Below, one piece after another: positions 13,645 to 22,581 of a stretch of 22,772 bases of DNA. Location of the stretch: the IMG/VR virus record IMGVR_UViG_3300030061_002410, positions 1-22,772 of that record; one strand, 5' to 3'. The stretch comes from a virus. A program made the translations under genes and the position numbers. Under the pieces are notes generated by a model. It saw only the letters and a list, made by a program, of their open reading frames with translations. It did not search any database and had not been told where the DNA came from. The first letter of the stretch is position 1; every line of letters starts with the position of its first letter.

Positions 13645-14957
13645 TGGGAATAGCAAGAGGAACAAATATAGTAACAAACGGTTTGATATATGGGCATGAC
13701 ACTGGTCATAATCCAAGTATAACTGGTTTAGATAGTCAACCTCATCATAATGATTATAGGTTTTACAAAGGCGTACCAGATACAAATGTAATTTCTTCTG
13801 GTATACCAGGTTATTTTGGATCAGGTGGAACGACTTTGTATCAAAAAACATTAAATGGGTTTTCATCAGCATCTGGCGTGTTTCAAAGAAATTATGTAAC
13901 TAACCCAGCTCAAGCTAATACTGGTACGTATAACAATAACGCAGGTTTATTTCATAGTGGACTTTCATTTAATAGTCTTTCTGCTAACACAGAATACATA
14001 ATGATTAGTTTTGATTTTTATATGATAACACCATATGTTAGACACTCAAGCTCAGGTACTGGTTTAAATGGTTATCTAGGTGTAACATATACTGATGGAT
14101 CAGGTGGTAATCATGGTTGGAATACTTCATTAGCTGGTAACGCTGGTGATGACTGGAATAACAATAGTGCATATGTTGGTAAGTGGAGGAAAATAGCTTT
14201 AATAGCTGATTTAACAGATAGTAAAACACCTAGTTCTATTAACGCTATGTATATATATAACGATAGAACTATTCAAGGAGAAGGTATATTTACAAACTTT
14301 GTTATAACTGAACATACAACACTACCTACATCACCTGTACAATGGATTGCTCAAAACGGAAGTAGAAGTAATACTCAGTGTTTAAATGATTTAGCAAGTT
14401 CATCGATTATAGATGTATCAAACGTTTCTTTTGATTCAACTGGTCAACCAACTTTTGATGGAACAAGTGATTATTTTACTACATCACATCTTTCTACACC
14501 AAGTTCAACAAAATTAACATTTGAATCAATTTTTAAATTTAATGGTAGCTTAGATAGTAATGATAGAAAAGTGTTTCACTGGGATAAAACAGGTTCATCT
14601 AACGCTGTTGCTCAAATAAGAAAAGGAACAAATAACGGTAGATTAATGTATCAACATCACAACTCTCAATGGTACACATTATCTGTTGATGACGTTGTTA
14701 CAGCAAATGATTTTATACATATAGTAGTTGTTCATAGTGGTACAACAGCAACTATGTATAAAAATGGTACTCAGGTAGGTACTACAACCGTGGGCTCTTT
14801 AAATTATACTAACGCCGCTGAAATACTAGTGGGATATAGAGCTAATGCTGAGTATTGGAAAGGTGATATACCTGTGTTAAAAGTATATGATGTTGCGCTT
14901 TCTACAACTCAAATAACACAAAACTATAACGCATATAAAAACAGATTTAATTTATAA
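13644..14957 (+). CDS. LamG-like adhesin, paralogue 1 (437 aa)
   Basis: Begins MGIARGTNIVTNGLIYGHDT, a start shared in pattern with the genes at 15294 and 15899. The middle (about 80-235) is a jelly-roll-like region. From about 255 to the end is a concanavalin/LamG-type domain: FDSTGQPTFDGTSDYF, then LTFESIFKFNG, IHIVVVHSGTTATMYKNGTQ, a final strand with VLKVYDVALSTTQITQ, and the tail NYNAYKNRFNL. LamG domains in phage appendages usually bind glycans. Translation is probably coupled to the giant fibre through the TAATG overlap. Assignment is by fold pattern and family resemblance, not by identified ligand residues. Confidence 0.85.
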   Translation: MGIARGTNIVTNGLIYGHDTGHNPSITGLDSQPHHNDYRFYKGVPDTNVISSGIPGYFGSGGTTLYQKTLNGFSSASGVFQRNYVTNPAQANTGTYNNNAGLFHSGLSFNSLSANTEYIMISFDFYMITPYVRHSSSGTGLNGYLGVTYTDGSGGNHGWNTSLAGNAGDDWNNNSAYVGKWRKIALIADLTDSKTPSSINAMYIYNDRTIQGEGIFTNFVITEHTTLPTSPVQWIAQNGSRSNTQCLNDLASSSIIDVSNVSFDSTGQPTFDGTSDYFTTSHLSTPSSTKLTFESIFKFNGSLDSNDRKVFHWDKTGSSNAVAQIRKGTNNGRLMYQHHNSQWYTLSVDDVVTANDFIHIVVVHSGTTATMYKNGTQVGTTTVGSLNYTNAAEILVGYRANAEYWKGDIPVLKVYDVALSTTQITQNYNAYKNRFNL

Positions 14958-14959
14958 TT

Positions 14960-15292
14960 ATGGCATTTGAAAATAGAAGATGGTTGGTACTACCAACTGA
15001 CAAAATAGACGATATAAACTTTGATCAGGTTTTACAATCAAACAAAGATTCTTTAATTAAATCTTTAGACGAAAGTGAAACTTTTGTTAAGTATGATGTA
15101 ACTATATTAGAAGAAGACGTTGTTAATGAATATACAGATGTGGAAACAAACGAAGAAGTATCACATACTATAAAAGCTGGAACGTACGGTAGGCCAGATG
15201 TGTATAGCACAGATTACAAAGAATATAATCATGAAGATATGTTAGCTTTATTAGCTACAGATAAATGGACTGATAACACAGAACAAGAATAA
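14960..15292 (+). CDS. small hypothetical tail-locus protein (110 aa)
   Basis: Starts MAFENRRWLVLPTDKIDDIN two bases after the previous stop and ends one base before the next start. It is acidic, with FDQVLQSNKDSLIKSLDESE probably helical, a strand-rich middle (FVKYDVTILEEDV) and an acidic helix at the end (HEDMLALLATDKW). It has no low-complexity fibre repeats, signal peptide or membrane helix. It interrupts three LamG paralogues, so it may act on them, for example as a fibre-assembly partner or a cap. I do not recognise a characterised family. Confidence 0.82.
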   Translation: MAFENRRWLVLPTDKIDDINFDQVLQSNKDSLIKSLDESETFVKYDVTILEEDVVNEYTDVETNEEVSHTIKAGTYGRPDVYSTDYKEYNHEDMLALLATDKWTDNTEQE

Positions 15293-15293
15293 A

Positions 15294-15893
15294 ATGGGAG
15301 CAATAACAGGACCAAACATAGTAACATTAGGGTTAGTATTATCTTTAGATGCTGGTAGCACTAGATCTTATCCAGGTAGTGGAACAGTCTGGAAAGATTT
15401 AAGTGGAAATGGTTTTGATTTTACTATGGACAGTAGTGGTATAGCTGCTAATAGCTCTGAAGGCTCTTTTACATTAACGGGTGGCGGAGCTAGTTATAAT
15501 GATATTATTACACAATCACAAGACTGTACATTTGTTTTTTGGATGAGAACAAATGATAGTACAGCGCTTTTTTGGCAAGGCCAAACTACTAGTTATTACT
15601 TAGGCGCATATCATGGTGGTAATAAAGAATATCATAATCTTTTTGGTAGCCCACAGTTTTTTAAAAATACAGTTGACACAGCTAATATATACGATAACAT
15701 TAGAGATAATCAGTGGCACATGCTTGAGTTTAAAAATGTAAGCATGCTTGGTCACACGCAACAACATTTTAATCAATATGGTAGTTTTGAGTTTCAAGCT
15801 ACAAGCGCTGTTGGTGCAATTATGGTATATAACAGAAACCTTACTGCAGCTGAAAGCGCTCAAAATTATAACGCACTTAAAAATAGATTTTAA
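15294..15893 (+). CDS. LamG-like adhesin, paralogue 2 (199 aa, short)
   Basis: Begins MGAITGPNIVTLGLVLSLDA and is essentially a single LamG-like domain: WKDLSGNGFDFTMDSSG, FVFWMRTNDSTALFW, NQWHMLEFKNVS, AIMVYNRNLTAAESA, and the family tail NYNALKNRF. It lacks the N-terminal insertion (about 200 residues) of the other two paralogues, so it is either the ancestral short form or a deletion derivative. D-A-G-S-T-R-S-Y-P after the first strand is common in phage LamG proteins. Likely a glycan-binding appendage domain; ligand unknown. Confidence 0.87.
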   Translation: MGAITGPNIVTLGLVLSLDAGSTRSYPGSGTVWKDLSGNGFDFTMDSSGIAANSSEGSFTLTGGGASYNDIITQSQDCTFVFWMRTNDSTALFWQGQTTSYYLGAYHGGNKEYHNLFGSPQFFKNTVDTANIYDNIRDNQWHMLEFKNVSMLGHTQQHFNQYGSFEFQATSAVGAIMVYNRNLTAAESAQNYNALKNRF

Positions 15894-15898
15894 TAGAC

Positions 15899-17116
15899 AT
15901 GTACACAGGACCTAAATTAATAACGGAATCTTTAGCATTTGGATTTGACACTGGTTATGGTGTTGCAGATAAGCATACATCTACTATATACTATAAAGGT
16001 GAACCAGCTACAAATTTACAATCAGGCACTCAAACGTCTGGTATAATTCAAGGTATGTCTGGTGTTAGCATAGCCCATGTTGGTGAAGAAGATGGTTATC
16101 AAAAGTACTCTATGAACGGTACTTTTAGTGGAGGAAGTTATCCATATATAACATATTTAAATCAACAAAGTTTTACAGGTGGTGTTAAATATTCCACACA
16201 AGCTAAAGTAAAAACAAATGTTCCTGATAAATTTAATTATTTTGGTTCTAATGGTGTTAGTTATGTAAATCAACCTATGGATCATAGTGGTACGTTAAGT
16301 AGTACGCTTCAAGATGATGGTTGTTATTTAGTTAAAAGAGAAGGTTTTGCATATACTTCTACAACGTCTCAACCTGGTTATTTATGGACAAATCCAATTA
16401 ATAATACGACCTTTAGTTCATCACAAGATTTTATTTATATAAAAGATTTTCAAATAGAACAAAACGATCATTGTACACCTTATACACCAACATCTAGAGG
16501 TAATAATAATAGTTTAATTGATTTAACAAAAACTAGAGATATTCAGATAGACAACGCGTCATTCGACTCAACATGTCAACCTGTGTTAGACGGAACTGGT
16601 GATGATATTGATTTGGGTGCTGATGTTGATTTTGCTGGTGATAGAGAAGAGTGGACAGTAGAAAGTGTTGTTAAATATAACACAGTGGCTGCTGGTTACA
16701 ATAATACTACATCTCCAGCTAACTTTATCGGCTCTGATAGTATTCAGCATAGTAGCTGGTATTGGAGTGTGTTGGGTAGTAAACTTGCTATTTGGAATAT
16801 AAGTCCAGGAGTTTGGAAATATGGCTCAACAACGCTTGCTGCAAATACTTGGTACCATGTAGTTTTAACTGTTGGGCCTGGTGGAACAAGTTATCAAATG
16901 TATTTAAATGGTGTAGCAGAAGGTGGTGATCACGCTAGCTACTCGTTTAACGCTGATTACTCAGGTTTAAGAGTTAGATATTTTGGTAGAGGAAACTCAG
17001 GTAACAGAAGAAACGTTGATGGAAACATAGCAGTAACAAGAATATACAAAAAAAGATTAACAGCAGATGAAGTAAAACAAAACTTTAACGCATATAAAGA
17101 AAGATTTAATATATAA
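15899..17116 (+). CDS. LamG-like adhesin, paralogue 3 (405 aa)
   Basis: Begins MYTGPKLITESLAFGFDTGY. An N-terminal jelly-roll-like region (about 30-200) includes YKGEPATNLQSGTQTSG, comparable to YKGVPDTNVISSG in paralogue 1. The LamG-like domain starts near 222 with FDSTCQPVLDGTGDDIDLG and continues with WTVESVVKYN, WYHVVLTVGPGGTSYQMYLN and VTRIYKKRLTADEVKQ, ending NFNAYKERFNI. The W-Y-H-V-V-L-T-V strand with Y-L-N-G is a good LamG_3 signature. It precedes the S74-terminated fibre by 21 nt. Role: probable glycan-binding appendage protein. Confidence 0.87.
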   Translation: MYTGPKLITESLAFGFDTGYGVADKHTSTIYYKGEPATNLQSGTQTSGIIQGMSGVSIAHVGEEDGYQKYSMNGTFSGGSYPYITYLNQQSFTGGVKYSTQAKVKTNVPDKFNYFGSNGVSYVNQPMDHSGTLSSTLQDDGCYLVKREGFAYTSTTSQPGYLWTNPINNTTFSSSQDFIYIKDFQIEQNDHCTPYTPTSRGNNNSLIDLTKTRDIQIDNASFDSTCQPVLDGTGDDIDLGADVDFAGDREEWTVESVVKYNTVAAGYNNTTSPANFIGSDSIQHSSWYWSVLGSKLAIWNISPGVWKYGSTTLAANTWYHVVLTVGPGGTSYQMYLNGVAEGGDHASYSFNADYSGLRVRYFGRGNSGNRRNVDGNIAVTRIYKKRLTADEVKQNFNAYKERFNI

Positions 17117-17137
17117 CCCGGAAAATGAAAGGTAATT

Positions 17138-20100
17138 ATGGCAAATGAATTTAAAGTAAGAAAAGGTCTCATAGTAGACGGATCAACACAAGTTCCAGCA
17201 TTAGTTGGAACAGTCGTCGATGTTCAAGGAACAGCAGGACAGCTATTTTCTGTAACAGATAGTTTGACAGGAGACTTGTTTTCTGTGTCAGACGTTTCTG
17301 GTGTACCTATATTTAATATAAATTCATCTGGTGAAATTAATATTGGTGATGACGATAAGTTGTACTTTGGTGCGTCTAATGATCTTCAAATATATCATGA
17401 CGGTAGTAACAGTTATATAGCTGAAGTAGGATCAGGTGGGTTAGTATTTAAATCAAATCACTATTATTTTCAAGATACTTCAGGTAATACAGCATTCAAC
17501 GTAAGTGCACCTGCAGGTGATGCAACTTTTGAAGGTAGTATAACTTCTGGTGGTAATATTATTTCTAACGATACTTTTTATTTACAAAATTCTAGTGGTA
17601 AAAAATGGCAATATCTTTTTGACGGAGATAATTCTCAATTTAGACACTACAATGGTTCATCATGGGGTACACATGTATTAAAGCTTTTGGCTAGTAGTGG
17701 TATTAATGTAACAGGTGAATACACTACGTCAGCAGACTATGGTAACTCTGGATTTATACAAACATGGAGAAACACTAATACAGGCGGTGGTGCTTACGTA
17801 GAACATATTATTGGAAATAGCGCTTCTAGTGAACTTCGTATAGGTCATGCACCTAATTATGGCTCTGCTGACTGGAATGCATCATGGGTATATGCTGTTG
17901 GTAAACCGTTGTTTTTAAAATCAAGTAATGGTAACGTTGTTATATACGCAGGTGGCGCGGGTGCATCTGATGAGGTAGCAATATTTGATACTAGTCAAAA
18001 TACAAGGTTTAAAGGTGATGTTCAAATTGATGGTGGGATAACAAGTGCTTTAAATAATAGTATATTAATAAGTTACAGTAGTAATGACGGAAATAACAAT
18101 GACGCTGGATTAAAAATAATGAATGACAGCAACGATTGGGGTGCTTATATTAGAAAAACTAGTAGTGGTAATTATGGTTTAAGAATAGATTCAGGCGGAG
18201 CAAGTGCTCTTAGTATATACTCAACAACTGGAGGTAGTACAAAAACTTTTGGTGTTGATGGTTCTAACGGAAATACAGGTATTGCAGGTATTGTAACAAC
18301 AGATAAAATATTTGTTGCTAAAGGTCAAAACGTAACACACGGAACAAGTCAAATTAAAATAAGTCAAGAAAATTCAACTAAAAGTCAAATTAGATTTTAT
18401 GGTGCTGATACTTCAACGGCAGGAATTTTAGAATTTACAGGTTCATCTTCTGATGGTTCTGCTGGTGGTGTAAGATTAACAATCAATGCTGATGGTTCAT
18501 CAACTTTTTCAGGTGCTGCAACTTATCATAAAATTAAAACATACTATGATGGTGATTATACAAGTGGATTTAAATTTTCAGATTATAATGGTGGTATTTG
18601 GTATGATGCTGGTGCAGATGATTTAACTCTTAATGGTGGTCATGCTAATAGTCAAATTCTTTTTAATTCAGGTGGAGCGCTTGCTTTAACTTTAAATGCT
18701 AGCCAATTAGCAACTTTTGAAGGAACTATACTTATTGATGGTGTTTCTAATTATACAGGATTAGAAGTAAAAGGAGCGGGTGCATCTAGACCATCAGTAC
18801 AATTTTCAAATGCAAATCAAGGTGATTTAGGTCAGATTTATGGAACGGAAAGTAATGCTTTAGTTATTGCAACTGGTACTGGTAGCAACACTGCTGTTAC
18901 TTTAAATTCAAATCAAACAGTTAATTTTCACAATTCAGTATATTTTAGTGGCTCTAACGTTGGATTAATTTCATGGGGAAGTATGGGCGGTGGAACTGGT
19001 TTTGGTATTAGAGGTGAAAGTGGTAGAGCATTAAGTCTGGGTTCTAATGGGGCATGGGATAAACTTATTATTGATACAAGTGGCAATACAACTTTTGCAG
19101 GTAGCTTAACCATGAGCGCTAGTGGTAATGTATTTTCAGATAGTATATTTCAGTTTTTAAATACAGGTAGTGGAGCTCAATATGGTAAATTTAGAGGTAT
19201 ACAATTGTCTACCTCATATAGTGGTACAATACCTAGCCAAGGTATATTATTTGGTACAGATACAAATTTATATAGATCAGCAGCTAACACTTTAAAAACA
19301 GATGATGATTTTGTAATTAATAGCTCATCAGCATCTGGTAGCACGGTGTTAGATGTACAAGGTTCTGAAGGTCAATTATTCTCAGTTACAAATAGTTTAA
19401 GTGGTGATTTATTTTCAGTATCAGATGTATCAGGTGTACCTATATTTAATGTTAATTCTAGTGGCGCAATAAGTGTTGACGGTTATATTGAAGGTAACTT
19501 AGAAATAAAATCAACCGGATCTGTAGGTTTAACTATCAATGCTGATACAGATAATGCTACAGAAAGTGATATTCCGTTTTTATCATTTAAAATGGATGGT
19601 GCTATGGAAAGATTACGTATTGGTGTTGATGCTAGTAATAACCCGTACATAAGCACAGACAGTGATAGTAATCTACCTTTAAAAATATTAACAGGTACCA
19701 ATAACGGTAGTTGTGCTACTTTTAATGCTGATAAAACTACAACATTTCATGGTAATATACATACAGACGTTGTAAATAACGGTGCTAATTCGCATAATAT
19801 GATATACAGAACAGGTGGAAAAACACTTGTTGGTGGTGGTTCTTCTGCAAATAAACTTTATGTAGATGATACCGGTAATGTTACTGTTGGTGGTAATAGC
19901 AACGCTACTACTAACGCATATGGAGGTACCGGGGTTAAATCACTTAACATACAAGCACCTGATTATCCTTTAATAGCTTTCTACGCTGGATCAACACCAG
20001 CTTTAAGAACGACTATGATAAGTTATTCTAATAGCACACTGTTCACTCACAATCATGCTACTGCAAAATATACATTTCAAAATAGCACATCGAATACAGG

Positions 20101-20455
20101 TGAATTAAGCGGAACAGGAACATTCACAGTTAAAGGCGATGTTATAGCTTATGGATCTCCATCAGATATATCGTTAAAAGAAAATATAAAACCAATTGAA
20201 TCAGCTTTAGATAAGGTAAATAAACTAAAAGGTGTAACATTTGATTGGAAAGAGTCTGATAGTATATTAGATATAAAAGAAGATATAGGATTTATTGCTC
20301 AAGATGTACAAGAGGTATTACCAGAGCTTGTAAGAGAAAATGATAATGGTAAATTATCACTTAGAGACAAAGGTATAGTGCCTGTATTAGTTGAAGCTAT
20401 AAAAGAATTAAAAGAAGAAATTGAACAACTTAAAAAACAAATAAATAATGGCTAA
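17138..20455 (+). CDS. tail spike/fibre with C-terminal S74 intramolecular chaperone (1105 aa)
   Basis: The N-terminus EFKVRKGLIVDGS leads into a DVQG...SVSDVSGVPIFN segment (25-67) that is repeated at 736-778. The shaft is Gly/Ser/Thr/Asn-rich with LYFGASNDLQIYHDGSNSYI and many TTFAG turns. The last 97 residues are a Peptidase_S74 chaperone: SDISLKENIKP with Ser1009 and Lys1014 in the same Ser-x4-Lys spacing as the autocleavage dyad of endosialidase chaperones, then GVTFDWK, IGFIAQDVQEVLPELV, and a terminal coiled coil (EAIKELKEEIEQLKKQ). S74 domains trimerise, guide beta-helix folding and then cut themselves off. The mature fibre would end near residue 1008. A Shine-Dalgarno-like AAAGG precedes the ATG. 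Confidence 0.94.
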   Translation: MANEFKVRKGLIVDGSTQVPALVGTVVDVQGTAGQLFSVTDSLTGDLFSVSDVSGVPIFNINSSGEINIGDDDKLYFGASNDLQIYHDGSNSYIAEVGSGGLVFKSNHYYFQDTSGNTAFNVSAPAGDATFEGSITSGGNIISNDTFYLQNSSGKKWQYLFDGDNSQFRHYNGSSWGTHVLKLLASSGINVTGEYTTSADYGNSGFIQTWRNTNTGGGAYVEHIIGNSASSELRIGHAPNYGSADWNASWVYAVGKPLFLKSSNGNVVIYAGGAGASDEVAIFDTSQNTRFKGDVQIDGGITSALNNSILISYSSNDGNNNDAGLKIMNDSNDWGAYIRKTSSGNYGLRIDSGGASALSIYSTTGGSTKTFGVDGSNGNTGIAGIVTTDKIFVAKGQNVTHGTSQIKISQENSTKSQIRFYGADTSTAGILEFTGSSSDGSAGGVRLTINADGSSTFSGAATYHKIKTYYDGDYTSGFKFSDYNGGIWYDAGADDLTLNGGHANSQILFNSGGALALTLNASQLATFEGTILIDGVSNYTGLEVKGAGASRPSVQFSNANQGDLGQIYGTESNALVIATGTGSNTAVTLNSNQTVNFHNSVYFSGSNVGLISWGSMGGGTGFGIRGESGRALSLGSNGAWDKLIIDTSGNTTFAGSLTMSASGNVFSDSIFQFLNTGSGAQYGKFRGIQLSTSYSGTIPSQGILFGTDTNLYRSAANTLKTDDDFVINSSSASGSTVLDVQGSEGQLFSVTNSLSGDLFSVSDVSGVPIFNVNSSGAISVDGYIEGNLEIKSTGSVGLTINADTDNATESDIPFLSFKMDGAMERLRIGVDASNNPYISTDSDSNLPLKILTGTNNGSCATFNADKTTTFHGNIHTDVVNNGANSHNMIYRTGGKTLVGGGSSANKLYVDDTGNVTVGGNSNATTNAYGGTGVKSLNIQAPDYPLIAFYAGSTPALRTTMISYSNSTLFTHNHATAKYTFQNSTSNTGELSGTGTFTVKGDVIAYGSPSDISLKENIKPIESALDKVNKLKGVTFDWKESDSILDIKEDIGFIAQDVQEVLPELVRENDNGKLSLRDKGIVPVLVEAIKELKEEIEQLKKQINNG

Positions 20456-20759
20456 AGTATATACAACAACGATAGAAAGTTTAAGAGGTGCGCCTTCTTA
20501 TGACAGTAAAACAAATGTTATTACAGCTGTTAATTTTCAAATAGTATGTGTAGATGGAGAATATAGTCATAATTATTATGGAGATATATCTATAGAATAT
20601 GATGCTGATAATTTTATAGAGTTTAATAACTTAAAAGAATCAGATGTAATAGCTTGGGTTGAAGCACATCCAGCATATACAAGTGGTAAAAATTGGTTAA
20701 GCGATTTTATTGATAACATGAAAGTACCTATGGATGTAGGTCTAGAAAAACCTTGGTAA
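20448..20759 (+). CDS. small phage protein resembling DUF7936 (103 aa)
   Basis: Starts MAKVYTTTIESLRGAPSYDS with the ATG inside the end of the spike gene (8-nt overlap, ATGGCTAA). The pattern of NVITAVNFQIVCVDG, NYYGDISIEY, FIEFNNLKESDVIAWVEAH and a C-terminal GLEKPW resembles the small phage family known as DUF7936: strands with conserved G and Y, then a W-V helix and a final P-W. The function of the family is unknown to me. It sits one base before the next tail gene. The family call is from memory of the pattern and could be wrong. Confidence 0.8.
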   Translation: MAKVYTTTIESLRGAPSYDSKTNVITAVNFQIVCVDGEYSHNYYGDISIEYDADNFIEFNNLKESDVIAWVEAHPAYTSGKNWLSDFIDNMKVPMDVGLEKPW

Positions 20760-20760
20760 T

Positions 20761-22521
20761 ATGGCAGTTCCTGCAAGTGGTAATCAGTTAAGTTTACTTA
20801 AAATAGCAAAAGAAAAAGTGGCTGATGATTATAATTCATCTAGTCCTGTTCAAAGTGCTATAAGTTTAAAGCATGTAACTATAGGTGGCAATGATGGTGT
20901 TCATATGCACTCAGGTACTAGTTTTGATGTAACTAATGCCATTAGCCCCTCACACCCTGACAACGAAGCTAGTTATGGCATGTCTGAGTTTTACAGTTAT
21001 GACCATGATTTTGCAGCGCCAGGTTGTAATATAGCTTATTACGAAGGTAGCCAAGGAACATTTAATTATCCTATAAATTTAGGTAGTGCACAAGGAACTG
21101 TCACAATTGAATATCAATCTTTTGTAATACCAGATAAATTTGTATTTACATGGAATGGTAATACATACACAAGCGGTAGCACAAGTGGTAATTACGATGG
21201 ATGGGTTGGTGGTCAAAGCTATTTATCCGCTTTAAGAGCCGCAACAGGTATTAGTGGTTTAGAAATAACAACTCATACAGGTGGACCTTATCCAGGTTCC
21301 TCAAGTAGTAGTCAGAATAGACAACTAGGAGGTAGAGGAGCAATTACATTTAATAAAAACGCATCAGCTGGAAGTATGGTAGCTACTGTATCAGCGCCGT
21401 TAAGTAATACAGCTTGGTGGTTTAGTGTAAGTTGCCCTGGTCAAACAGTAGTCGTTGACTCAACAAACGGTATTGGTATTGCACCTAGTATAACGGCGAG
21501 TAATGGTCAAGTTAGTTCAACTTCAATACAAATGTATGGTAATGTAACTGATAAAGGTAAAACAAGTAATTTTAGCACAACTGGAACTATATCAGCCAAA
21601 GGTTTTGTAGTTTTACCAGCTTCAAACTCTACTGCTCAATTTTACAAAGACACGTCAGGTGTTACTGTTATCAATGAAGATGATAGTACAATAAATACAA
21701 CAGGTAGTTTTAATGAAAGTATAACTGGCTTAACAGTAGGTACACCTTCTATAGGTGCTGTAACAACATCTAGCATTGATGAAGATGAATTCGATGTTAG
21801 TTATAACTTATCTAGTGTTGGCGCATCACCAAACGCTTTTAGAGCTTGGGCTACTAATACAGCTGGTACTACATATAGTGAAATTAAAAACTTAAGTAAT
21901 ACGGGTGAAGTAGCTGAGCATGGTGTTGTTTTTTGTAATCAAGCTTTTAGTTCTACACCTACAGCAGCTATATCGCTTGGTGTTTTAGATGATTCAACTG
22001 GATGTCAATTCACTCAAGTAGCTGGTACAACAACGACTACCGGTACTAAAACTGATACAATACAAGAAGGCAGTGTTAGTTTACTAGCTAATAACACGTA
22101 TAGAATTAGATCAGTATGTAGACAGGGTAGCACTGCAACTCATGGATCTATATCATCATTTACAGTTCCTGCTAGTAATGATTTTAGCTCAACAATAACA
22201 ACAGGAAGTAGTAGTTTTTACTCAACTACTTTTCATGGTTATATAACATCACCAGTTACAGCTGGTAGCATGAGTAATAAGAGTTTTAATGGAGTATTAA
22301 TAACTGGTATGTATTGGCAAAACAGTTCATCTGGTACAGATTATTTGTATATATATTTTAATGGAACAAAACCTAGTTGGAGTGCTTTAAGCATAAATGG
22401 ACAGAGTATGGGAGCATCTAGTGCTTGGACAAGTATTAACAATGTTGCATGGAGAAAGGTATATACAAGTAACATATTTGGAAGTAATGGAAGTAGTATC
22501 TCTGTTACAGCCTCATATTAA
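20761..22521 (+). CDS. tail appendage protein with Fn3-like region (586 aa)
   Basis: The N-terminus MAVPASGNQLSLLKIAKEKV, with SYGMSEFYSYDHD at about 71-83, resembles the P-S-S-G...S-L-S-E-F-Y-G start of many marine phage tail proteins, which probably anchors them to the tail. Residues about 240-390 have a strand pattern like a fibronectin-type domain (TVGTPSIGAVTTSSIDEDEF, FRAWATNTAGTTYSEI). The C-terminal part (about 480-586) contains SSFYSTTFHGYITSP and YLYIYFNGTKPSWSALSING, a likely beta-sandwich tip. Several Cys are present, more than in the neighbouring fibres. A host-binding role is inferred from composition and location. Confidence 0.86.
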   Translation: MAVPASGNQLSLLKIAKEKVADDYNSSSPVQSAISLKHVTIGGNDGVHMHSGTSFDVTNAISPSHPDNEASYGMSEFYSYDHDFAAPGCNIAYYEGSQGTFNYPINLGSAQGTVTIEYQSFVIPDKFVFTWNGNTYTSGSTSGNYDGWVGGQSYLSALRAATGISGLEITTHTGGPYPGSSSSSQNRQLGGRGAITFNKNASAGSMVATVSAPLSNTAWWFSVSCPGQTVVVDSTNGIGIAPSITASNGQVSSTSIQMYGNVTDKGKTSNFSTTGTISAKGFVVLPASNSTAQFYKDTSGVTVINEDDSTINTTGSFNESITGLTVGTPSIGAVTTSSIDEDEFDVSYNLSSVGASPNAFRAWATNTAGTTYSEIKNLSNTGEVAEHGVVFCNQAFSSTPTAAISLGVLDDSTGCQFTQVAGTTTTTGTKTDTIQEGSVSLLANNTYRIRSVCRQGSTATHGSISSFTVPASNDFSSTITTGSSSFYSTTFHGYITSPVTAGSMSNKSFNGVLITGMYWQNSSSGTDYLYIYFNGTKPSWSALSINGQSMGASSAWTSINNVAWRKVYTSNIFGSNGSSISVTASY

Positions 22522-22581
22522 AGTAAAAAACGTGAAAATAGCGTAATAATATAAACATAGAAATAACTTAAAATTTAAAAA

